DNA of 64,000 nucleotides. It comes from Lasiosphaeria ovina (taxonomy: Eukaryota > Ascomycota > Sordariomycetes > Sordariales > Lasiosphaeriaceae). This document shows, piece after piece, positions 22,753 through 34,342 of the stretch. Under the pieces are notes generated by a model. That model searched no databases. It had not been told where the DNA came from and saw only the letters and a list, made by a program, of their open reading frames with translations. The DNA is taken from assembly GCA_033439765.1 (NCBI GenBank), contig JAULSN010000003.1, forward strand, positions 3,658,001-3,722,000, written 5' to 3'. Both the position numbers and the translations under genes were made by a program. Every line of letters starts with the position of its first letter. Within the stretch, counting starts at the first letter, position 1.

Positions 22753-25700
22753 GTTTGCGGTCGAGCTTATCGAAGCACTTGCACAAATTCAAGACAGACG
22801 TGGAGGCCCTGAGTCGTCCGACCAAGGTCTCGGGAGCCTGGACGTTAAAACAATGTTTCTCTTTTCTCTTTGGGATGCGTCTAGCAAAGGTCAAAGGATT
22901 GACGAGCAAAATTCGCGCTCGCAAGCCCACGATAAGCTAAATTATTCCTGGTTGTACGACGTGGGGGCGTCTTGCGCATGCTGCTCTGCTGTCGAGTAGG
23001 CAGTGCAGCTGGACACTGACAGGACGCACGGCTTGGCCCAGCTTTGGCCTGCAGATGCTGTCGCGACCCGAGTCTCGGCCACGGATGCGGTAATGTGGCG
23101 CCCGTGGGGTACTTGACAATACCTACGCCGCAGGAGATTAAACAACTCTAAATGCTGTGCCTGCGGTGACGTTCAGTTAATGCGCGGCCACGGCGAGGGC
23201 ATCGGGAGTAGAAACCAAGTACCGACCTCACTAAGCCCCGAGAGCTGAGTGCAGAGGAGCTGAAAAGAATAATAATCCAGCTTGTAGTACAGGCCGGCGC
23301 ATTAGAAGGGGTCCAGACAGGTCTTATTCAGCGACTGCAGGTCGGTTTCGCCGAGTATCAAGTCGAAAGTCGATAGTTTCCGACGAGAAAGAAAAGGGGT
23401 GGGAGGGCAAAGGGGGAACACGGGACACTTGAACGTCGAGCCGAGAACACAGCTGGACAGATTGACAGACGCGAGAACTGTGATTATTGCTTTTTCTGGT
23501 GGCATTTCTGGTATAAGCTCGCCTCGGTAGGTGCCATTGGCCTTTCGTCTTTCGTCCCTTCCCGCGTTACCCCCTCTTTGGGACGTGCCTGCTGCGGCAC
23601 AACGCTGTCGTTTTGCTGGGTCGGTCCACACAATCTTATCTTTGGGGAATGAAACATTGGAGCGCACAGAAGATTCAGCGACTTCCAGCCCACCCACCTC
23701 CGCGGTCCCCGTTTATTCCATTCGTCCTGCTGGGCTTCTGTTCAGTTGGTGCATGTCAGCCATGGGGTTCACAGCGACCAGTCCGTTTCGGTCTTCAAAG
23801 CCAGCCCCACGGCAGGGTGACGAGAGACTTCACTGGCTGGCTAAGAAACCCGTTGAAGAAAACGGCTTTACTTGATGTGGTTAAATACTCTTGGCGCCTT
23901 CAGCAAAAGAGCCCTGGTGAAGGATTGAAATGCATAAAAGCACGGGAAGTCGGCTTGCATCCGCCACTTTTCTTTTCTTTTTCTCATGAGTCTCTTTTCG
24001 CAAAGGGGCAGCGTGTCAGCGTTGAGGAAGCCATCAACTCGAGACGGCCCCCGAACTTGCTTTACCCGGGGTTGTCGCCAAGCAGAACGGCATAGGGAAT
24101 CCAAGGTTACGGGGTGGTACAGCATTTGTAAATGGACAATAAATGTAACCCGTCCAGATATAGCAAATAGTCCGCCCTGTGGCGCTGCGTTCCTGGGTTG
24201 CTGCCTTAATCGGTTATAAATGGACGGAGGGCTTTTTCAACTTCAAAGTGCGTCGTTCCTCGAAGGGAAGGAACCTGTGTTATGTAATCCGTAAGCTGCA
24301 TGGCACTAGCCTACAGAAGGTAGTATTGAAGTGGCTTCTCGGATCAGACTGCGCTATGGGGGCTAGGGCACTGATAAGAACAGAACTGCTTTACCTACTG
24401 GAAAACCGGAGACACGGCACGTGGAAACCTGGAGTACAAAAAGTACGGAGAACACATTGTACATACGGATCCTTACCTAGGGATATGTCTGTCATAACCA
24501 AGGTACTGCTTGGGCTGAAATATCTGATTCGTTTTGGTGTTTTCGAGAAATGCTGTTTACTCTCTCAGCCGCGACGGCCGCCGAGAGAGAGAAGTGTATG
24601 CGGGCGTCGGCCAGAGGGCGCCCCGCCGCGCGCAAAGTTGCTGAAGGAGGAGCGGGACGGAATCTGACCCTCACTTCTTCCAAGAGTTGGGTGGTAGGTG
24701 GGGGGTGGGGCAAGGGAACGGACGGGACGCAACGACGCGACGTTCCACCGTCTACGCTCATCTCGTCACCCGAATAATCCTCCGTTCTCGCGAATCGGCA
24801 GTGCTGAGGTCGTCTTAGAAGAGCCCGTGAAACAGTGTTGGTCGGATACTGCTTGCTTATGCCTCCTGGTCGGATGCACCAATTCTTCCCCGCAGCCTCT
24901 CACAAAGCCCTTCACATGCCACTCTGGACTAAAAGGGCACAAAGTGTTGGTGATTTGACGCTCTGAAGTCGCATACACTATGGAGTACTCAGCACATTCA
25001 AAATGTTTCCGCTTGCGAACTACCCAAGTCCAAGTCCCCCCTCTTCCCGTCCCCCCCTCTCCCAAGCATTGGAACCTACCCCACGCCCTTCTCAGCCACA
25101 AGTCGCGGGGGCGATGGCCTCTCCGCCATGCCTCGGGTCTACCCCCAAGGATCTTGTCCTCGAATGCAGTCAAAAATACAACAATTACACGCGACAACCT
25201 ACATTGAACACCATTCAATGCAGGAACAGACATCTAATCAGGCGTGGCAAAGATAAGACGCTACGCGGGGTACTCTGTAGGGAGAAAGCACCTGCAGACG
25301 AATCCATGCATGGGCCTAGGTTGGGCCCCTAGAGGCTCAAAGGGGGTGCGCCACAGGGGGGATGTGCATGCACCGTAGTGCGTGTAAGCCGCGAAAATGA
25401 GTCTTTTTCCCCAATCAATTTGATGGTAGGACGGCAGCGACAGCCAATTCCATTTTCATGCACGAGTGCAGACCGACGTTGGTTTGCAGATGCCCGATCA
25501 GTCAGATGCTTTACCACCCGACCCTTTTCATATTCATATTTTGTGCACGGCCTGCAGGGCCTCATACCATCACACCTCAGGCACACACAGACACAACTTT
25601 GAAGCACAGACAACTCAACGTGCAGATCCGACGGCCCCCTTTCCATCTGCTTTCACAGCCCTACACAGGTTCCCCGCTGCCTCCTCCGCGCCGCTAGACA

Positions 25701-26994
25701 CCCTTGGTGTCGGACTTGAGGAAGAGCACGGACAAGAGAGACCGGTCCCCAGGGTTAAAACAGGGCCGAAATCTGCAGAATCTCCGGGGGGGAGCATGCC
25801 AAGCAAGTCCACCGGGTCAGGCAATACGCACACGTTCCGCGCCCATTTGGGTCCAAGTAGGTCGTCTGTTCGACATCCATGTCATCTAGGACTGGAAGGT
25901 GCCGCGGACGGGCCTGTTCAACCCCCGGATTTTGCGTGCTTGCTCGTCGGCCTCGGTGATGGGTCTGTCAGCAGATTTTCGTCTTGGCACTTACTTGTCT
26001 GATCCTTTCCCGCCAACCCAAGAGGGGGCCATTCATCAGATGCCAAGCACGCAACTTTTCAAATATTACTTTGATTACTTGTGTATCGACGAGAAGCCAA
26101 GAAACCCCGACCTTCGCCCAGCCCTCTTCGGGGTTGAGGTTCTGGAATGGCCTCAAACCCGCGACGCCACGTGACTGCATCGTTGAAGTGTCCCTGCGTC
26201 GATCTTGATTTGGGGGGTGTAATCTGTGGAGCTATGCCGATCTTGAGCCAAACGGGCTTGAGGAGTGGGCAGGGAGTCGATCTGGGAAAGGGCTGATTAA
26301 GGTAAGGTAAAATGGGCAAAAGGGGCTGCTGCCCGTAAACATAATCACCTTCCATGCTTTAGTTCCACACGCACGCGCCGAGTCTGTTCACGTGTCAAAG
26401 AGCCCTGCCTTGGCGACATCTCAACGACCGAAAGCCCATGCCAATTATCCATTGACTAACACTACTCTAGTATCCTTTGACAGGGTAATATGACAAACAA
26501 GCCAAGCAAACAGCCTCAGTTGTCAATCGTCTCAAAGATGGCACCTTGGGACAAGAGCCTCAGACTCCAGAAATACGAATCACATCCTTACACTCCCCAA
26601 TAAGTAGAACGCCATGTCTCATCCAGGTGGCCATCAATGCCCGTCTCGTCTAACAAAATCAATTTTTTATATTAGTATCTTTGAACGGCTCCCCCGTCTT
26701 TAGAGGTACAGTTATTATACAATCACGAACTGCCTCCTTTCCCCCGTGTTCCAGTTCTGTCCTCTATTTAATTATACCCAAAAGCCAGGAAAATAATCAA
26801 GACTAATTAGATGCATCAGCCGGACCAGCCAGATTAGGGCAATTGATATCTCATATCAACAGCATCCAAAAATCATAGCGAGCGTCCCTTTTCATTCCCA
26901 CCCCTCTAATTTTGATGTTTGTTTACCCAAAGAAAAGAAAAAGAAATCGACCCCGAACAGGACAGAGCTTCAAAAAGTTCAAAGGGCGACTGCC
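22753..26994. other. Long intergenic region (4.2 kb)
   Basis: I find no supportable protein gene, tRNA or mobile element. Short frames (for example 25466-26002, 24179-24667) lack domains, signal peptides and consistent splice structure. The part next to 22752 should hold the DUF8004 promoter and leader. The stretch 26430-26990 is more AT-rich and should contain the 3' UTR of the GH23-like gene. A lineage-specific gene with many short exons cannot be ruled out. Confidence 0.5.
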
Positions 26995-27888
26995 TCAGCA
27001 GGTCTGGGGCTGCAGGTTGCACTGAGTCGGTGCGGAGACCCAGCCCTTAAGCCGGTTGGCGATGTCGCTCGAGTAGCAGGGGACGCCAAAGGTCCTCGGG
27101 GGCCCGCACTGGCCGGCATTCTCGAGGGCACCCGAGATAGCGCCCGAGTTGTACCCTCTTGCACCACGGTAGGTGTTCTGGCCCGACGGGTCGCCGCCGG
27201 CCGCGGTGAGCTGCTGCACGAGCCCGGCCTGGACCTGGCCGTCGACGTTGACGCCCTGCACGCCGTCGACAATCATCTGCGTGATGGTCTCGGGCGGGCA
27301 CGGGCTGAGCTGGTTCGAGTTGCCCACGTTGCACGTCCCCGTGCCCCTGAACGACTGCATGATGCCGGGGTTGAACACGCCCGCCTCGCCCGACGGCGTG
27401 CCCTGCACCCGGACGCAACCATTGGACTCCTGCATGACGGCGGCCAGCACGAAACGAGGATCCACCGCGGCCGCAGACGCCACGGCTATGATGGACACGC
27501 GGATGTCTTCGTTCTCCGCCGCCGTGTTCTCCGTCACGCCGCCCGGGCACCCCTTGCCCATGGCGGCGTTGTTGCGCGTGAACATGTCGTTGAAGTTGAT
27601 CCACTCGTCCTCGGTCGGCCACCCCTGCGCCGCCGACCCGTCGCCCTTGAAGAAGGTGTACGTGTCCGGGTTCTCGGCCGCGGTCTTGCCGGCCGCCAGG
27701 TCGACGTTGGTCTTGGCGATCGCTCCCGTCACCTTGGACGAGAGGATGAGGTTGCTGCCCGCGACAGACCCGGTTGCTGCCGCTCCGCCGCCGCTGGCGT
27801 TCTGCCGAGCATGGAGGTTGAAGTGGTCTAGCGGCGTCGCGCTGGCGAGGGCAATGACGCCGAAGACAACGAGCTGCGTTTTCAACAT
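26995..27888 (-). CDS. Secreted GH23 / lytic-transglycosylase-like protein
   Basis: Single exon, 297 aa, minus strand. Residues 1-18 are a signal peptide (MLKTQLVVFGVIALASAT), and a His-Ala-Arg near residue 26 may be a propeptide site. The lysozyme-like fold is marked by three classic SLT motifs: VLAAVMQESNG at 147-157 with Glu154 as the expected acid catalyst, the GIMQ motif at 175-178, and GYNSG at 245-249. Eight cysteines, including CPPE, QCGPP, PCYSS and the C-terminal QTC, suggest disulfide stabilisation outside the cell. Related fungal proteins are annotated as family GH23; they are predicted to cut peptidoglycan or chitin-like polymers, so a role against bacteria is plausible but untested here. 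The length is complete and no intron is needed. Confidence 0.85.
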   Translation of the reverse strand: MLKTQLVVFGVIALASATPLDHFNLHARQNASGGGAAATGSVAGSNLILSSKVTGAIAKTNVDLAAGKTAAENPDTYTFFKGDGSAAQGWPTEDEWINFNDMFTRNNAAMGKGCPGGVTENTAAENEDIRVSIIAVASAAAVDPRFVLAAVMQESNGCVRVQGTPSGEAGVFNPGIMQSFRGTGTCNVGNSNQLSPCPPETITQMIVDGVQGVNVDGQVQAGLVQQLTAAGGDPSGQNTYRGARGYNSGAISGALENAGQCGPPRTFGVPCYSSDIANRLKGWVSAPTQCNLQPQTC

Positions 27889-30271
27889 GTTAGTGTTCTC
27901 CTTTCGTTGGAAGGGGGGAGGTGGTGAGTGGGACGAACAGCTTGGTTGAGCATGGCTGCGTTTGGTCTGTCTTGCTCAAGGTGCTTGTGCTTGTGGTGTT
28001 CAACACGAGAGAGGAAAGAGATGCCAGGGATAATAGAGTGATATATTTCAGGTGAGTCAAGGGACAGAAGCTTATGCCTCTGCTGATTCTGTGAAGGCTG
28101 TCCTGGATGCTTCGGATGAATGATCAGGAATACAAATACCTGGGGTTATCAGAGCTATTTATCTTCCCTTCTCTTCCTTAGAGTCCCGATCGGGGTAGCA
28201 GAGCCCCGGAGATAGCAGGGACGATTTCTGCCTGCCGGCGGCCATGTTTGGTGCGCCGATTACAGATGAATATGCGATGGACGTCTGAGTTTATGTCCCT
28301 GATACGCGGTTGGCTTTTCTTGGCCCGGAGAAACCAGACGTGTTTGGCTGGATCCACAATCCTTCCAAGTTTGGAGTTATGGAAAGTAATTAGGTATTCA
28401 TGTACCTAATCGGGACTCACAGCAGGCGTTTCGGGGGATTTTGACCCAATGCCGTTCAAATTGGAAGTGTGGTCAATAAGTAGACGACATTGACCTGCTC
28501 CACGGTGCCAGCATGGTGGTATGCGGTAGTACAGTCAGCAGACTCGTGTAGCGGTCCGGCCTATGTTGTCATGAACTCCAGACGAGCGTGCTGATGGAGC
28601 CGGGTTTGTTTCCATGTTTTCCATTTGCCAAGACCCCCGGGTCGCTCGTAAGTGGCCTTGGGGCGCCCCCTTGCGGCCATTCCTGAGGGAGAAGCTGCGG
28701 CTGTAGACGCGGGACCAGCCAAGAGGCCTTGTGGGCCGCCATGCAATCAAGGGGCACAGTTGAAAGATCTGCTCGGGAAAATGGGCAGTTCGCCTGAAAA
28801 GGGGTGCCTGTTTCGTCTAATCCTTCCCATTCTTGTGCCACATGCCCCCTCTCGCACCCCGTGTCACAGCCTTGGAGTCTGCGACTTGTGCTTCCAGCCC
28901 AGTCCCTGAGTGCTGTGATACAAAACACGCTGCTTGACACCCACTCAAGTAAGATCTCAAATCTAGGAGGTGAGATCTTTCTCAGCAATGCCCCATCAGC
29001 CCCCCCTTGACGAGGCTGGTGAATCAAAGTCAGATCCGCAAGCCACATATTCCCGTTTTTAATACCGAAACCACAACCAGGCACCATCTCGTCGCTGCCT
29101 GTTCGCGCCTCTGGTCTCATCACTACTCTTGTAAAACAACCCCTATGACGTGAGAAAATGCAATGCAGTGTTAAACAGTCAACTACAGGCAACCTTTCTG
29201 TGGTAGGAAATCATAATCAAAATCAAACGAATGCAATCAATTGCATCGTCGTGGAACCTCATGTCCGCCTCGGTATGCCTTACTAGTTATGCAGGACGAA
29301 CGAGGCTAGTGTAACTGACCAGGGAAGAGCTGCAGCCTGCCGGTTCTCGAGCCGAGCCATGTCTAATTAAGCATGGCACGGATACCTGCTTTAATGCTGC
29401 ATCAAGAACCTGGGGGAGAGGGGGACAAGGTTGCAGCGAAAGCGCCCCATCGCCATGACCTCCATCATCCATGCTTCCCCTTGCATGACATCGAGGTCAC
29501 CGGCTGCCCGGGTTACACAGCCAAGTGCAGCCACCGTCGAAGCCACGTTTGACTATGAGACGATGGTTCTTATGAGACGTTATTGCCTAGATGCCCGCAC
29601 TTATTGCTGACTCTCCGTTGCAAGTTCAGTAACACGTCACCTTTCAATTCACCTTTCAATGATTTGTCTTTCTTTCATTATGAGAACATCTTGAGTGACT
29701 TTATGAATGCAACCTTTGTGAGTGTTGGTAATGTGGTGTTATTGTATGTTAAGGTATCTTCGTTCAGTTGAGCGGCTCGTCGACCAACGGAGAGCCATGT
29801 CTTTGGAACCAAATTCCCCATGTCAGTATGAATGTGTCTAGCAGACCGCTCTTGAAGAATGAGCTTGCCTTTACTTCCAAGAATGAATGAAAGTCCGAGG
29901 AAAGGGTGATGTTTAGTTTCGTCCACTCAAGAAATGACTTTCAAAGTTAATCGTTAGATCTAACTATCATTTCATTTGTACTATCAACTTCAGTAACAAT
30001 GATCTGATCTTTCTGCAGTCCGCTAAGGCGGGGGCCTGGTCTTCCGCAAGATCAACCAGTCTTCAGCACTCAACCCTGTCGGAGACGGTTGTGAAAGCTT
30101 CTAGTTCTGCCCCTCACAGTAACCACATCGACAGCAGGAAGTCGCTCAACACAAACACAAAAAACTATCGCATCATCAATAATCGTCCCACCGCTGCAAT
30201 CGATAGACGACAATCAAACCCACCGACCCCCAATACAGGTAGCAGGCTGGACAGGCCCTCTGGATAAGAAG
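27889..30271. other. Intergenic region between divergent genes
   Basis: 2.4 kb between the minus-strand GH23-like gene and the plus-strand gene at 30272, so it carries both promoters. No gene is supported; the frame at 28569-29192 (-) has no family features. A small perfect inverted repeat ATTAGGTA-6 nt-TACCTAAT lies at 28389-28410, and a duplicated CACCTTTCAATT-like word at about 29637-29660. Confidence 0.55.
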
Positions 30272-30961
30272 ATGCCGTTCGTCCTCCCGAGCTTGGCGGG
30301 TAATCCCGAAGGGGGTGATGGGACCCTCTTCGTCCCTCTTGACTACGACGGTCCTCTAAGCGACCTTGTTCCAGACGGTGGTTTGTACAGGGTTGCGCAC
30401 CTAGCGTATCCCATGTCTGAGCCCGATGGCCTCGAGCCGGCCGGCAGCGTCCAAAACTCCGTCGTTACCTGCGGGTCGCACGGGGTTCTAGCTTCAGAGG
30501 ACTTTTTCTGGGCCGGCACAACGCTCTGGGACATATGCTTCAACGACCTCAAGGAGCTCCACGAGCACCAGCAACAGCTGGGCCTGCCGGCGGCGCCTCA
30601 CCACAACGGCGGCATGGTGCGGACGACCTTTGACGACATTCTCGAGATATTCTCGACCGTGCGCCCGCCCCTGGTCGGCCCGGAGCAGCCCTACATCCCC
30701 AGTCCCACCGATCCGATCAACGGGTGGGTGCTCGCGTACCTCGACGGCGACGTCCAGAGCAGACGGCTCTTCCAGAACGGGGTCGTGGTTGCCAACCTTT
30801 ATGTCCCCTGCCAGTTCCTCGTTCTCGAGACGTACGAGGCCCCAGTCCGTGCCGACTACTTTGACAGACTTCAGTGTCCCCCAGGCACTCAGATGCTGAT
30901 CATGATGAGGATGCATTATCACGACGATCGTGTCGCGGCCAACTTCTTCACACCCTGTTAA
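30272..30961 (+). CDS. Hypothetical protein, no recognised family
   Basis: Single exon, 229 aa, ATG at 30272. No signal peptide or membrane segment; the composition is globular with few low-complexity stretches, which supports a real gene. Notable segments are VPLDYDGPLSDLVPDGGLYRVAHLAYP (about 22-48), EDFFWAGTTLWDICFNDLKELHEHQQQ (about 76-102), NGWVLAYLDGDVQSRRLFQNG (about 149-169) and PCQFLVLETYEAP (about 178-190). There are 6 cysteines, and the chain ends FFTPC. GC is high across the frame and drops on both sides, as with other genes here. I cannot name a function. Confidence 0.65.
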   Translation: MPFVLPSLAGNPEGGDGTLFVPLDYDGPLSDLVPDGGLYRVAHLAYPMSEPDGLEPAGSVQNSVVTCGSHGVLASEDFFWAGTTLWDICFNDLKELHEHQQQLGLPAAPHHNGGMVRTTFDDILEIFSTVRPPLVGPEQPYIPSPTDPINGWVLAYLDGDVQSRRLFQNGVVVANLYVPCQFLVLETYEAPVRADYFDRLQCPPGTQMLIMMRMHYHDDRVAANFFTPC

Positions 30962-32320
30962 CTACCTTGCCATCAATGGCGACGGAGGCTGGACCGGGAA
31001 AGCCGGGATATTAGCGTCAGAGCGAAGACAAGAAGGAAGGAGCACTACTCCACGGGCATCAGGTGCGTAGCCTCGATCAGCATTGGGGGATTGGAGAGGG
31101 GACATATAAACGGTGCAAGACTCTCTGGATACATGGATTGGGAAATAATGGAGATATATAAATTCATAACCTATTCCATAGAGGTATGTTCCTTTCCATG
31201 AAAAGTTGGCGTCTTTAGATCTTGCCATTTCCCGCATAGCATGGAATCGTAATATTTCCTTCCCGCATTTTCGGTATAGTTCATACCTCGAATGAGTGAA
31301 GCCTTTAACTTAATCAACTGTCGGCTCCTTGGATGCCTACATTGTCGACTAGACTAGAGAGGCTTCGGCTTTGAGTCAAGGTCCCTGAACGAACCCGTCT
31401 GTCCGAGCTCCCAGCTCCCAGCTCCTCGATGCTGAATCTGGTTCTCATGCTGACAACTGCTTGCCACAATCGCCGCTGACTCCTTTAACTAGATGTAGAC
31501 AACATGCCGAGTGAATCCGTAAAATAAGAACCTAACTCAGAACTTGTGTCAAGAGATCCGCCGCAACGGGCCGTGATGCGGACCGCCTGCTCAGCTGCCG
31601 CTTGTGAAACTGTTTCAGCACGATAAGTAGCCTCTCCGCAGTCTTAGCTGCTTAGCACACAGTTCGAGGCCATTTACACGCCTCAAGAACCAAGCCGGAG
31701 GAAACACGGATATACAACCCGTAATGTTGTCGACGGCCAAGCCCAGACAGAGAAACGCTACACGAGCCGCGCCCCGATATTGGGTCTTGCCCAGTACCAC
31801 TTCCACCACGGGATTGGTCACCCGTCAGTACCATGCAGTGTGTTGGTGGCTCTTAGTGGGTGGGACTCCGCTCTGCCAATGCACCATTCGTGTAACACAC
31901 CGCGGGCACAAATTGCTTCCGACGAATAAATTTGGGGTCGACGCAGAGACAGGTGGGCATGCTTTGTGTGTGAGTGAGTGGTGTTATTTGGCATTTATAA
32001 CCCACCTAGCAACCTGCCTCGAACCGGGAGCGTAATTAGCGCTTACCACGAGCGGACCTTCCTTCAACACCATCGCCAACGAAAACATGGGCACCACTCC
32101 CAACGCAACGAACGCACGTTTTTGATCCTTAAGCCGGTGGACCCAAGTGACATTTCTCGGACAGCGAGACGCAGCGGGTTTCACGGAGCGCCGCGCTTTT
32201 AAATAGCTTGGCGGGAACCTCTCCTCTTGACATTTTGGGCTCCTGACAGGAGAACCCAGACCCAGCTTCCCGATCTCTGCTGTTTGTCGATTGATTGAAT
32301 TAGGGGCAGGAGCAGCCGCC
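30962..32320. other. Intergenic region upstream of the P450
   Basis: 1.4 kb, more AT-rich than the flanking genes and with no supportable frame. It should contain the terminator of the 30272 gene and the P450 promoter. A TATATAAATTCATAA tract lies near 31153-31168. Confidence 0.55.
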
Positions 32321-34342
32321 ATGGTATCTATCACGGCTGTTCTCGGCCAGCTGGGCGCTCTCGCGGTCCTCGGAGTCGTCTCCCTCGTGGTGTATCGGCT
32401 CTATTTCCACCCGCTCGCCAAGTTCCCAGGGCCGTCTCTCGCGGCTGCCACGGGCCTCTATGAGGCCTACTACGACTGCATCAAGGACGGCGGCGGGCGG
32501 TTCTATGTCGAGATCGGCCGCATGCACGACAAATATGGTGACGCTCTCCTTTCCGTTCCAGTCCCGGCCCGACAGACAGACAGAGAGGATGTGGTCAAAG
32601 CAGATTTGATATAATCAGCTGCGATTTCGTTTCGACTGACACCGCCACAACAGGACCCATCGTGCGCATCAGCCCGTGGGAGCTGCACATCCGCGACGCC
32701 GACTGGGGCGAGGTGTACCGCGTGTCGCGGCGAGCGAGCAAGCCGCTTGGCTTCTACACGTTTCTGGGGGCGAGCGGCAACGCGTTCAGCTCGGGGCCGC
32801 ACGAGACGCACCGGATGCGGCGCGAGGCGATAACACCCTTCTTTACGCCGGGCGCCGTAGCCCGGCGCGAGCCCGAGGTCGAGCACCTCGTAGCCAAGCT
32901 CGCCGGCCGCCTCGAGCAGTTCAGCGGCACCGGCGCCGTGCTCAACCTCGGCGACGCCTTCCGCTGCCTCGCCACCGACGGTGCCACCGCCTTCGCCTTC
33001 CGCAGGCCCTTTGGCCACCTCGACGACCCCGACTTTGAGCCATCGACCAACGCTGCCGTCCGCCGCCTCGCCCGCTTTGGCGCCATCAATCGGCAGACGG
33101 GCGGGCGCTTCATGGCCGCCATGCGCTCCATCCCGCCCGCCATCGCTTTGCGCCTGAACCCGGGGTCGTTGGGTGCTATTGGGTTTTTCAAGGCAGGGCT
33201 GTCTTTTCTTCGTCTTCTTCTTTTGTTGACATCCAATTATCGATTTGCCACTCGACTAACACCCTCCTGGGAGTCGCTGCGACTCGCTGGGGGCGAGGAC
33301 AGAAACTCGTGGTGACGATCCGCAGCGAGCTGGCCGCCGTGGCGGCAGAAGATGCACAGCGCAAGCTCGCCACCCCCGGACCATCAGACTCGCGCCTCGC
33401 AGACGCCGACGAGCGCGAGGCAGAGAGCAACGTGATCCGGCAGATTCTGCACTCGAGCCTGCCGGCGGCCGAAAAGACGCCGTGGCGCATCGAGCGCGAG
33501 TCGTCGTCGGTCACGCTGGCCGGCACCGAGACGACGGGCAGCATCCTGGCGTTTGTGGCGTACTGGCTGCTCTGCGACGGCCGCGCCAGGGCGGCGCGCC
33601 TCGCGGCCGAGCTCGACGCTGCGGCCGAGCTCGACGCTGCGGCCGCACGCACCGGCGGCGAGCGGTTGCCGACCCTGTCCGAGCTCAAGGAGCTGCCGTA
33701 CCTCACGGGCGTCGTGAACGAAGGGCTGCGGTACGTCTGGGTGGCTGAATATCTAGCCGTGGTATGGGGTGTTGCTGACTACGGGACCGGACCCCCTGAG
33801 AAAACAAATAGATTCAACAGCCCCTCGGGCCGTCTGCCACGTTACGATCCCAAGAACGACATGACTTACAAGGGCTGGGTGATTCCAAAAGGGGTGGGTA
33901 GCCAGCAATCCTCCTTTTTTTTCTTTTTGTTCTTCTCGTTCCTTTCTGGAAGACTGCTGTTTCCTTAGCTCACAGTATTGTTGATATTTTTCTTGAATTT
34001 CAGACAATTGTCTCAACCACGCCTAACGACACTCACTTCTCGGCTGAGATTTTCAAGGACCCCCAAGAGTTTCTGCCAGAGCGGTGGCTCGGCGATGAGG
34101 CACAGCGCAAGCAGCTCAGCAAGTACCTGATCCCGTTTGGCCGAGGCACGCGGACGTGCGTGGGCAACGAGGTGGCGGTCATGGAGCTGTATTTGACACT
34201 GGGACGCCTCTTTTCGTCGTCGGGCCTGGGGGGCAAACTACGCCTCGTCGCCACCGACTATGAGCGCGACGTTAAGCTGTTTCATGATTTCTTTTCGCCC
34301 TTCCCGAAGAGCGCGCGCGGGGTGAGGGCCCTGGTGATTTAA
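32321..34342 (+). CDS. Cytochrome P450 monooxygenase (CYP58/benzoate-hydroxylase-like group)
   Basis: Five predicted exons: 32321-32537, 32654-33192, 33303-33730, 33812-33893 and 34004-34342, about 534 aa. Introns 1, 3 and 4 are GT-AG and keep the frame cleanly. Intron 2 has no good GT donor; a GC donor (AAG|GCAGGG, 33193) to ACAG at 33302 restores the frame and the usual spacing. The N-terminus has a membrane anchor ([21 protein letters not shown]) and PGP hinge. Family landmarks are intact: I-helix AGTETTGS, the ExxR motif in NEGLR, and the heme loop [11 protein letters not shown] with its Cys ligand. The '[15 protein letters not shown]' region resembles E-class group I fungal P450s such as trichodiene-oxygenase-like enzymes; the substrate is unknown. 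An ER-bound oxidase is expected. An 18 bp in-frame duplication sits before ExxR. Confidence 0.85.
33603..33638 (+). repeat. 18 bp in-frame tandem duplication in the P450
   Basis: Two identical units GCGGCCGAGCTCGACGCT (33603-33620, 33621-33638) give AAELDA twice in exon 3, in the linker between the I helix and the ExxR (K) helix. Confidence 0.9.

Noticed and set aside
27173..27949. 258 aa plus-strand frame
   Set aside because: Antisense shadow of the GH23-like gene.
28569..29192. 207 aa minus-strand frame
   Set aside because: No family features, and low-complexity Trp/Cys scatter typical of an unused frame in GC-rich DNA.
33193..33302. P450 taken as a frameshifted pseudogene
   Set aside because: Intron-like composition and a GC-AG solution that restores both frame and expected spacing make splicing more likely; all catalytic motifs are intact.
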